From: an uncultured Bacteroidales bacterium
Lineage (GTDB): Bacteria; Bacteroidota; Bacteroidia; Bacteroidales; P3
DNA length: 61,589 nt
Direction of reading: 5' to 3'
Assembly (NCBI GenBank): GCA_900314725.1
Contig: OMWJ01000010.1
Coordinates: 1-61,589 of the forward strand
Both the position numbers and the translations under genes were made by a program. This document shows, in pieces, positions 28,230 to 35,770 of this stretch (positions are counted from its first letter, which is position 1; the number at the start of each line of letters is the position of its first letter). Under the pieces are notes generated by a model that searched no databases, was not told the DNA's origin, and saw only the letters and a program-made list of their open reading frames with translations.

Positions 28230-31200
28230 TTATTCAAACTCTACTTTTGGCAAAGAATTTATAATATCAACACTCTGACAAGAGAGGTTAATTATTCTAA
28301 GCAAAAGATTGAAAATATATTTCTCGTCTCCAACCTCATCGCACCAATCGTTAGCATCGTTAGTTATACCACTCTTGATATCAATCTTAACTGCATAACG
28401 CTCCATTATCCATTCAATAGCCGATTTTCCATTTACGACATATTCGTATGCCTTTAAAGGAATATTATTTATGGTGATAAGGTTGTTATATATGATTGTA
28501 GTCTTGTCTTTTTGCTTACTTGTACCACCGAATTTCATTTTCTGAACTCTGTATGAGATTTGCTCGTATGGCTGATAGACAACAACACATTTATTATACG
28601 GCTCAATTGTTTCATAATTCAAATGCAAATCAGCCAATTGCCTTCCAGCCTTTGAAAACGCCCAAAAATCCTCTGCTTTCTCCACCAAAGGAATACGCGG
28701 TAACATTTTCTTTAAATCATTGGCAAAAGTCTTGCGGTAATTTTCGCAATGAAGAAAACCATATACATAATAAAAAATATCTTCTTTTATTACACGGTTA
28801 CCGTATTGCTCTCTTGTTCTTTGGAGTATAAAATCAGTAATTGCATCACGCCTTATATAATCATCTTCCGCAACATTATCAAACAAAGTTCTTTCTTTGG
28901 TTCGCTTTTCATAATAATAAAGAGGAAAACATTGCGAAGCACCTTCAATACCTAAGTCAGGAATCAAATTAGATATAATACACGAAAAATCTTTTGTATC
29001 TCCAATGCCAGGAATACAAATTAAAAGGTTTGAATGTTTGGATGTAGGGAAAAGAGATGGAATTTGATAAGTTTGATTATTCAAATATTTTGCGTAATAT
29101 AAGTATTGTTTGTAATAAGGTCTATATAGACTTATTCCTATATTATTATCACTGTAGTTAATTTTGATGTTTTTATACAAATTACTGAATATATCTCTAT
29201 CCCAAGAGAATTTAGTATCATCTAATATAGGTCTAATACTTTTATCTCCCTTTATACGCTGAACTTCCGAGTTATAAAAATCAATAGATTTAATAATATT
29301 ATTTTCTAATTTAGATTTATTGGCATTATAGCACCATCTGTCCCTATTTGTTTTCAATCCACAGGATTGTGCTGTAAAGAAACTTTTTTCTTTCGGAGAA
29401 AATTTCTTTTCAGGTTCAATGGGAATATAGTTAGAAAACGAATCATTACGTTTATTTATCCAATCGCCATGTTCATTTGGAGTAAGAATTTCAAAAGGTA
29501 TGTTTTTTGTATATTTTTTAGTAGAAATAAATTCTAATTTTTCTTTTCTATTTAGATAGTCTTCCATACTATAATAGTAAATAGTTGCTTTTTCTTTCTC
29601 TTTTGTAGGCTTCTTAATTAAAATAGTGATAGCAACACCCGTCATTATGCCAAAAATGTTCTGCCCTTCTTTCTTGACAGCCTCACCAGACCTTCCTCTT
29701 ATTGCCCCTCTTAAATTCAAAACATAAATTGCAGAAAATTCTTTTTCCAATGATTTTCTAAAACCATCAAAACTGTTGCTATCTAACCAGCCTGCATTTG
29801 TAATAAATGCAATTACTCCATTATTAGTATCATTTAATCTGTCGGTTGCCCAGCGGAATGCTTTAACATAACTATCATGGACAGCATTATTATTTGTTGC
29901 GGAGCTACTCTCTATATATAGTTGCCTCAACTTCTCTTCTAACAAAGGATAATGCTGATTTTGGGCATTGTCGTTGGCAGACTTCTGTCCTACAGAATAA
30001 GGTGGATTGCCAATAATCACGGTTATAGGTTTTTTGATCTGTCGTTTGATGCGAGCAGTGTTTTCAGGAAAAGTAGGTTCAATAAGTTCGGTTTGGGTGT
30101 TTTGTTTAGAATACATCTGTTCGCCTAATTGGAAAGTATCGGTCAGACATATCCCCTCAAAAGATTGATAGGTATCATTATTTTTTTGCAAGTCGTGATA
30201 AACATTTTCAATATTGATACTTGCAATATAATATGCCAACAAAACTATTTCATTGGCAAATATCTCGTGCTTATATTTCCTTTCCAAATCCTCTTGTTTG
30301 ATAATACCACTTTGCAACAGCCTTGTAATAAACGTACCCGTGCCGGTAAAAGGGTCAATTATATTAACGTTTTTGTCTGTCAAAGAACGAGAGAATTCCT
30401 TATTCAATACATACTCAACACTACGAATAATAAAATCCACAACTTCCACAGGAGTATAGACAATACCTAATTGTTCAGTTACTTTTTTAAAAGCCAGACG
30501 GAAAAACTTGTCATAAAGTTCCACAACTATCTTTTGCTTAGCCTGAGAGTTGTCAATACCTTCGGCTCTTAACTTAACACTGCGATAGAATTTTTCAAGG
30601 TTTTCATGATCTTGTTCATCTATTCGTTCGTTCAATAAATTTATGATACGGTTCATTGCCTTGCTTATAGGATTGTTAGCAGCAAAAGAATAGTTTTCAA
30701 AAAGTGCCTCAAAGACAGGCTTTGTAATAATATGCTGTGCCAACATCTCTATAGCAGTCTGCTCTTTGACAGACGGATTGATGTTTTTGTGCAGACCTTT
30801 AAGAAATCTGTCAAATTCTTTTCTTGCCTTGTCGTCCGTGTTTATCAAATTCGTAATCTGTTTTATGTGTCTTTCGGCTATCTTTGCCACATCCTCAGCC
30901 CATTGTTCCCAATAGCGTTTGTTGCCCACCTTTTCAACCATACGAGCATAGACAACGGACTGCATTTTCTCAAATTGCAACTCCATCTGCTGAGCAATAG
31001 TTTCTTTAATATCTTCATTGTCAATCTCTTCTTTCGATGTTCCCGGGGTCTTATTTGCACCCATCTCACCGAAAATAGAACCTGTCAAAAGAATATTGGT
31101 AGGGCGATTTTTGTTTAGTTCAATTTTATTAATAATAGCGTTGAAACGGTCATCATGTGCCCTCAGAGCATTGAGAATATCCCACACTATCTTGAAATCA

Positions 31201-33110
31201 TCGTTATTATCCAACACAGTGTTAGGGTCAGCATCTTCAGGTACAACAACGGGAATGATGATATATCCGTATTTCTTCCCTTCTGCTTTTCTCATAACTC
31301 TGCCGACAGATTGCACAACATCCACTTGAGAGTTCTTTGGGGAGAAAAACAATATAGCATCCAAAGAAGGCACATCCACACCTTCGGAAAGACAACGCAC
31401 ATTGGTCAATACACGACACTCAGTACTGTTGTTTGGTGTTTCTTTTAGCCATTGCAGTTTCTCGTCTCTAAAGGAAGCACCCATAGAACCATCTACATGA
31501 GAAGATTTTATCAAAACAGTGTCTCTCTTTTCCTCTTCATCCAACTCCTCTATATAGTTTTCACTGCATATATTCAGTGCTTGGCTTGTTACTTTTGACC
31601 AAGCGATAGTACGACAAAAAGCCACCGCCTTTCTCATTGGTTCAGGATCGGATTGTCTTAGTATATTGTGTTCGCTAAGTGTTTTCTTGCTCAAAGCATT
31701 TATACAACCTATCAACTTGGCAGCATCATCTATTTCAAATGCTGTGTCTTTGCCTTGTTGTATTGCCCGTAGTTTGTCAAGAATACTGTTGCTGACTTCT
31801 TTTGCGGAAACGGTAAGGACAAGTACTTTATAATCGGAAAGAAGATTTTTATCCACTGCCTCACCAAAGCCTATCCGATAAATCTCATTTCCATAAATTA
31901 CTGCATCATCCATACTACACAGATAAGCATCTTTTTCTCTTGCTCGGATTTGGTCATTCTGTTTATAAAGACGTGGAGTTGCCGTCATATAGAGACGTTT
32001 CTTGGCTTTGATAAAATCATTGTCATGCACACGTACAAAATTGCTCTCCTCCTCACCTTTGAGTGTAACTCCTGTGGTGCGATGCGCTTCATCACAGACA
32101 ATCAAATCAAATACAAGGTCTTCTCCTAACAACTTCTGTGCTTCAGATACAACATTTATAGATTGATAGGTAGAAAAGACAACAAGCATACCTTCCTTGC
32201 GTTTTCTGTTTATAGTCTTTACCTGATAGATTATATTGTTTACATTGGTAGAGGCTGGCATTGCCAAGTCTTCTACCAAGAATGAGTTTTCATCTTCCAT
32301 TTGTTTGCTCTTCTTTCTCGATACCTGTGAGTCGGAACAGATACATATAGAATGGATTTGTTTTTCTGCATCGTAGTTCCATTCTCTCAGAGTCTGAGAA
32401 AGCAATGCGATACTCGGCACAAGGAAAAGTATTGTACCTGTGCTTGAAGTCAGTTGTTCTGCTATCTTCAAGGAAGTATAGGTCTTGCCTGTCCCACAAG
32501 CCATTATCAGTTTGCCTCGGTCGGATGTTTGAAAGTATTCTATAGCTTTGTTTAAGGCAGTCGCTTGATGCTCCATAAGATGTTTCTTATCTCTTAGGGC
32601 AGAAGCAGAATGGATGCTCTCATCCAATTGTTTCCAATCAATATCGTATGACAGCAATTCCCAATAACCCAATCGGGCAGCAGGGATTATTTGATTCTGA
32701 AAGTTAGCCCATGCATTGGATGTCATACCTCTTTCACTTGTATCTATCCAAAGACGAAAAGCAAACTGACGAGTCTGACCTTGTTCATCTTCAAAAGTTC
32801 TTGTGGAAGTGGAAAGAAAAGTATCCACATCACCTTTGTCTATATAGGTATTCTTATCAAAACATTTGCACTGTATTGCCCAATATTCATCCTCAAAAGT
32901 TCTGGCAACCAAGTCTATTCCTACATCCTGTTTGCCTATACTGTCTTTAAAAGGAAAGTCTTGCCACATCCATACTTTGGACAGACGATTCTTGTACATT
33001 GGATATGTCAAAAGGAAATTCTTTATAAGCAGTTCAAACTTATCACCGTTGTTTCTTTTTGAGAAAGACTCTTTTCTGTACTTGTTAAGCACTTCTTTTA
33101 AATTTGCCAT
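28230..33110 (-). CDS. Single-polypeptide type ISP restriction-modification enzyme (LlaGI-like)
   Basis: One 1626-residue chain combines all restriction functions. The N-terminal Mrr-like PD-(D/E)xK nuclease has Asp66 in GKQDVGIDLVA and AIQCKC (Gln80, Lys82). An SF2 translocase follows, with Walker A MACGTGKT (about 203-210) and DEAH (340-343), plus VGRVMRKAEGKKYG as motif VI. The N6-adenine methyltransferase has motif I DPFTGTGTF (Asp ~919) and motif IV NPPY (~1035). A C-terminal target-recognition region includes FSKAGRQLADLHLNYE, typical of type ISP specificity domains. It would methylate one strand of an asymmetric site, translocate and cleave. The gene stands alone; the frame is intact and all key motifs are present. 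Confidence 0.93.
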   Translation of the reverse strand: MANLKEVLNKYRKESFSKRNNGDKFELLIKNFLLTYPMYKNRLSKVWMWQDFPFKDSIGKQDVGIDLVARTFEDEYWAIQCKCFDKNTYIDKGDVDTFLSTSTRTFEDEQGQTRQFAFRLWIDTSERGMTSNAWANFQNQIIPAARLGYWELLSYDIDWKQLDESIHSASALRDKKHLMEHQATALNKAIEYFQTSDRGKLIMACGTGKTYTSLKIAEQLTSSTGTILFLVPSIALLSQTLREWNYDAEKQIHSICICSDSQVSRKKSKQMEDENSFLVEDLAMPASTNVNNIIYQVKTINRKRKEGMLVVFSTYQSINVVSEAQKLLGEDLVFDLIVCDEAHRTTGVTLKGEEESNFVRVHDNDFIKAKKRLYMTATPRLYKQNDQIRAREKDAYLCSMDDAVIYGNEIYRIGFGEAVDKNLLSDYKVLVLTVSAKEVSNSILDKLRAIQQGKDTAFEIDDAAKLIGCINALSKKTLSEHNILRQSDPEPMRKAVAFCRTIAWSKVTSQALNICSENYIEELDEEEKRDTVLIKSSHVDGSMGASFRDEKLQWLKETPNNSTECRVLTNVRCLSEGVDVPSLDAILFFSPKNSQVDVVQSVGRVMRKAEGKKYGYIIIPVVVPEDADPNTVLDNNDDFKIVWDILNALRAHDDRFNAIINKIELNKNRPTNILLTGSIFGEMGANKTPGTSKEEIDNEDIKETIAQQMELQFEKMQSVVYARMVEKVGNKRYWEQWAEDVAKIAERHIKQITNLINTDDKARKEFDRFLKGLHKNINPSVKEQTAIEMLAQHIITKPVFEALFENYSFAANNPISKAMNRIINLLNERIDEQDHENLEKFYRSVKLRAEGIDNSQAKQKIVVELYDKFFRLAFKKVTEQLGIVYTPVEVVDFIIRSVEYVLNKEFSRSLTDKNVNIIDPFTGTGTFITRLLQSGIIKQEDLERKYKHEIFANEIVLLAYYIASINIENVYHDLQKNNDTYQSFEGICLTDTFQLGEQMYSKQNTQTELIEPTFPENTARIKRQIKKPITVIIGNPPYSVGQKSANDNAQNQHYPLLEEKLRQLYIESSSATNNNAVHDSYVKAFRWATDRLNDTNNGVIAFITNAGWLDSNSFDGFRKSLEKEFSAIYVLNLRGAIRGRSGEAVKKEGQNIFGIMTGVAITILIKKPTKEKEKATIYYYSMEDYLNRKEKLEFISTKKYTKNIPFEILTPNEHGDWINKRNDSFSNYIPIEPEKKFSPKEKSFFTAQSCGLKTNRDRWCYNANKSKLENNIIKSIDFYNSEVQRIKGDKSIRPILDDTKFSWDRDIFSNLYKNIKINYSDNNIGISLYRPYYKQYLYYAKYLNNQTYQIPSLFPTSKHSNLLICIPGIGDTKDFSCIISNLIPDLGIEGASQCFPLYYYEKRTKERTLFDNVAEDDYIRRDAITDFILQRTREQYGNRVIKEDIFYYVYGFLHCENYRKTFANDLKKMLPRIPLVEKAEDFWAFSKAGRQLADLHLNYETIEPYNKCVVVYQPYEQISYRVQKMKFGGTSKQKDKTTIIYNNLITINNIPLKAYEYVVNGKSAIEWIMERYAVKIDIKSGITNDANDWCDEVGDEKYIFNLLLRIINLSCQSVDIINSLPKVEFE

Positions 33111-33190
33111 CGTGTTTGATATTTAGCCAAGTAACTATCTTTTCACCGATGACGAAATTTAATAAATAGAAAAAGTGCAAACTTCACTAT

Positions 33191-33350
33191 CGCTCTCAAG
33201 GGAAGATTCCGAAAGTACCCTCTACACACTTAGTAAGTTCGCACCTCAAAGGCACGATTTAATTATTATGTGTAGAACTTTCGATATAAATCACCTAACA
33301 GAGCATATTTCGTCTTTAAAAATGATTTTCGGAATCTGTTTTTGAGAGCG
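33191..33350 (-). promoter_or_regulatory. Structured 5' leader element of the type ISP gene, with competing inverted repeats
   Basis: The outer arms, 33191-33214 and 33327-33350, are inverted repeats of 24 nt with 20 pairs: CGCTCTCAA and AGATTCCGAAA each pair perfectly around a 4-nt internal loop. Inside, CGAAAGT (33210-33216) plus CTACACA (33222-33228) pair with TGTGTAG (33269-33275) plus ACTTTCG (33277-33283). The two structures share bases 33210-33214, so they exclude each other. The element lies between a predicted promoter and the ATG at 33110. Confidence 0.6.
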
Positions 33351-33400
33351 AAATAATAGTTATCTTGTATTTATTTCCGGCACTATTGCCTAATAGATTG

Positions 33401-33431
33401 CAAAAATACAAAAAAAGAAGAAAAAAACAAT
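33401..33431 (-). promoter_or_regulatory. Predicted promoter of the type ISP restriction-modification gene
   Basis: On the minus strand TATTTTTG (33408-33401) matches TAnnTTTG. ATTG (33431-33428) lies 19 bp upstream as a three-of-four match to TTTG. Use of this promoter gives a leader of about 280 nt that contains the inverted-repeat element. Confidence 0.5.
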
Positions 33432-33468
33432 CATACTATAAAAAAACACGAAGATTTGGTTAAAAAAG

Positions 33469-33560
33469 ATCAACTCTTTATACTCTAAACATCAAGTCTT
33501 TTTTCACGAAAACGAAGATTTAAATTTTTAAAACCAACTCTTTTTTCATCAAGTCTAACT
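33469..33560. repeat. Dispersed intergenic repeat, copy A
   Basis: A degenerate AT-rich array built on (A)CATCAA(G/C)TCTTTT and CCAACTCTTTT units. The 23 nt at 33485-33507 match 54760-54782 with one difference, and TTAAAACCAACTCTTTT also occurs in both places. Part of a family with copies near 47.0 and 54.7 kb. Confidence 0.6.
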
Positions 33561-33567
33561 TAGGGAT

Positions 33568-33599
33568 AAAAAAAATAGGGACAGTTACCAACTATCCCC
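33568..33599 (-). terminator. Intrinsic terminator of rluB
   Basis: On the minus strand, shortly after the rluB stop, GGGATAGTT / AACTGTCCC forms a hairpin with a 3-nt loop and one mismatch. A run of T residues follows. Confidence 0.75.
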
Positions 33600-33623
33600 A
33601 ATAGAAATATGATATTCAATTCT

Positions 33624-34817
33624 TTATAATCTACTATGATTCATTTGCAGGAATGCTACTTCTTTTTCTGTAAGAAAACGGTAGTGCCCTCTAAGAAGAT
33701 TCTTTTTTGTAAGACCTGCGAAATAAACTCTATCCAACTTGACAACTTCGTATCCTAAAGATTCAAACAAACGTCTGATAATACGGTTTTTACCTGAATG
33801 TATGCTTACTCCGACTTTTCTTTTATCAACAGGATCGCCGTTGGTGTAGTTTATGGCATCTACATTTTGGAAGCCGTCTTCCAATTCAACACCCTTCAAA
33901 AGAGCATGCATATCTGCTTTACTGATAGTGTTATCTAACTCAACATTATAAACCTTTTGAGCTCCGAAAGAAGGATGTGTAAGTTTCTTTGTCAATTCGC
34001 CATCGTTAGTGAACAACAACAAGCCGGTAGTGTTTCTATCCAAACGACCTACAGGATAAACTCTCTCCGAACAAGCGTCTGCTATAAGTTCCATAACGGT
34101 TTTTCTTTGTTGTGGATCATCAGAAGTAGTTATATATCCCTTAGGTTTGTTTAAAAGAAGATAAACTTTCTTCTCGCTCTTCAACTCGTTGCCATTATAT
34201 TTCACAACATCACCTGGCATTACCTTATAACCCATTTCTGTTATAACTTCTCCATTAACGGTTATAACTCCTGTAGAAATCAAAACATCAGCTTCTCTCC
34301 TTGAACATATACCTGCATTTGCTATGTATTTATTCAAACGTGTTTTGCCTACATTCTCTGGATTAGGAGGAGTAAAGTTTGGACCCTTAGGTTTTTTACG
34401 TGTCTTCTTGTCAGTGTCTTGAACATCTTGTTTCAACTTACGAGGACGACGAGGCTTCTCAACAGCATTGCTTTCATCAAAACTTCTATCTTTGTGGCCA
34501 TTATAAGGACGTGAGTTATACACTCTTTCTTTGCCTTCGTATGGATTTTCTTCGCTTTCTAAAGGTCTTCTTGTACGAGGAGCAAAAGGTTTTCTGTCTC
34601 TATTGAAAGAATGTCTTTCGTCTGAATTATAACGTCTTTCTCTCTTTTGATAAGGATTGCTATTATTACGCTCTACTTTTTCAAATCTGCGTCTTTCTCC
34701 ATTTGAACTTTCACTTTCCCTACGCACTCTCGGGCGAGGAGTCCTTTCATTTCTTTTACGATAATTCCCATCATCGCTACGTCTTTCCCAATCATGGGAA
34801 GAATTTTCATTTCTCAT
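33624..34817 (-). CDS. rluB: Ribosomal large-subunit pseudouridine synthase (RluB/RsuA family) with long Arg-rich N-terminus
   Basis: This isomerises a uridine in rRNA to pseudouridine (in E. coli RluB, U2605 of 23S rRNA). The first ~155 residues are low-complexity and rich in Arg, Asn, Ser and Glu, as is common in Bacteroidota homologues. The S4 RNA-binding domain follows: TRLNKYIANAGICSRREAD then VNGEV. The catalytic domain has LLLNKPKGYITT and YPVGRLDRNTTGLLLFTNDG (catalytic Asp about 260). The C-terminus contains RKVGVSIHSGKNRIIRRLFE. RluB rather than RluE or RsuA is the best guess, supported mainly by the extension. It has its own promoter and terminator. Confidence 0.85.
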   Translation of the reverse strand: MRNENSSHDWERRSDDGNYRKRNERTPRPRVRRESESSNGERRRFEKVERNNSNPYQKRERRYNSDERHSFNRDRKPFAPRTRRPLESEENPYEGKERVYNSRPYNGHKDRSFDESNAVEKPRRPRKLKQDVQDTDKKTRKKPKGPNFTPPNPENVGKTRLNKYIANAGICSRREADVLISTGVITVNGEVITEMGYKVMPGDVVKYNGNELKSEKKVYLLLNKPKGYITTSDDPQQRKTVMELIADACSERVYPVGRLDRNTTGLLLFTNDGELTKKLTHPSFGAQKVYNVELDNTISKADMHALLKGVELEDGFQNVDAINYTNGDPVDKRKVGVSIHSGKNRIIRRLFESLGYEVVKLDRVYFAGLTKKNLLRGHYRFLTEKEVAFLQMNHSRL

Positions 34818-34848
34818 CTTTGATATTGATTTGTAATAAATAAGGGTG

Positions 34849-34879
34849 CAAAATTATATATTTTTTTGATTCTGACAAA
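34849..34879 (-). promoter_or_regulatory. Promoter of rluB
   Basis: On the minus strand TTTG (34879-34876) and TAATTTTG (34856-34849) are separated by exactly 19 bp, a perfect consensus match. The ATG at 34817 is 31 bp downstream. Confidence 0.8.
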
Positions 34880-34894
34880 GAAAAAAGATATTTT

Positions 34895-35653
34895 CTATTC
34901 TTCCATCTCTTTTCTTATCCAATCATAACCTTTTTCTTCCAAAACCTTCGCCAATTCTTTGTCTCCGCTTTTTACTATTCTTCCTTCATAAAGAATATCC
35001 ACAACATCGGGAACAATGTAGTCTAAAAGTCTTTGATAGTGGGTAATGACAATGATAGCGTCTTCAGGAGTATGAACTTTATTGACACCAGAAGCGACTA
35101 TCCTTAGAGCATCTATATCTAAACCTGAATCAGTTTCATCTAATATGCTAAGAGTAGGCTGTAACATTGCCATTTGAAATATTTCATTTCTTTTCTTTTC
35201 TCCTCCTGAAAAACCTTCATTAACACTTCTTCCAGCAAGTGAAGAGGAAAGTTCTACATATTTTTCTTTTTCTTTCATCAAAGCAAGAAAATCTTTGGCA
35301 CTCATAGGATCTAATCCTTTGTATCTTCTCTGCTCATTTATGGCTGTTTTCATAAAGTTAGTAATGCTTACTCCGGGTATTTCCACAGGATATTGAAAAC
35401 CCAAGAAAACACCTTCGCAAGCTCTTTGCTCAACAGACATAGAAAACAAATCCTTACCTTTGTATATTATTTCGCCTTTGGTAACTGTAAATTTATCATT
35501 ACCGGCTATGACAGCAGCAAGAGTACTCTTACCATTGCCATTTGGTCCCATAATAGCATGAATTTCACCTTTATTAACGGTAAGATTAACTCCTTTAAGA
35601 ATCTCTTTTTCGCCAATATTTACGTGTAAGTCTTTTATCTCTAATAAAGCCAT
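34895..35653 (-). CDS. sufC: Fe-S cluster assembly ATPase SufC
   Basis: This ABC-type ATPase powers the SufBC2D scaffold for iron-sulfur cluster assembly in the cytosol. It has Walker A MGPNGNGKST (about 35-44), the Q-loop in FLGFQYPVEIPGVS (a SufC hallmark), the ABC signature FSGGEKKRNEI and Walker B LSILDETDSGLDIDAL. Length 252 is normal. In most genomes sufB and sufD are adjacent; here both neighbours are unrelated, so the partners must lie elsewhere. Confidence 0.95.
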   Translation of the reverse strand: MALLEIKDLHVNIGEKEILKGVNLTVNKGEIHAIMGPNGNGKSTLAAVIAGNDKFTVTKGEIIYKGKDLFSMSVEQRACEGVFLGFQYPVEIPGVSITNFMKTAINEQRRYKGLDPMSAKDFLALMKEKEKYVELSSSLAGRSVNEGFSGGEKKRNEIFQMAMLQPTLSILDETDSGLDIDALRIVASGVNKVHTPEDAIIVITHYQRLLDYIVPDVVDILYEGRIVKSGDKELAKVLEEKGYDWIRKEMEE

Positions 35654-35685
35654 AATCCTTGTTTGTGTTTAAAAGAAAATTTTTG

Positions 35686-35715
35686 CAAAATTAACAAAAA
35701 AAATTCTATGCCAAA
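35686..35715 (-). promoter_or_regulatory. Promoter of sufC
   Basis: On the minus strand TTTG (35715-35712) and TAATTTTG (35693-35686) are separated by 18 bp. The sufC ATG is 32 bp downstream. Confidence 0.7.
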
Positions 35716-35770
35716 TATATTGAAGAGTTTTTTCCGGTTTTAGTACTATAAAATTAATCAAGCACCCTCT

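Noticed and set aside
33111-33623. Possible small gene in the 513-bp gap between the type ISP gene and rluB
   Set aside because: No open frame with a believable start was found on either strand; the space is accounted for by the leader element, a promoter, the dispersed repeat and the rluB terminator.
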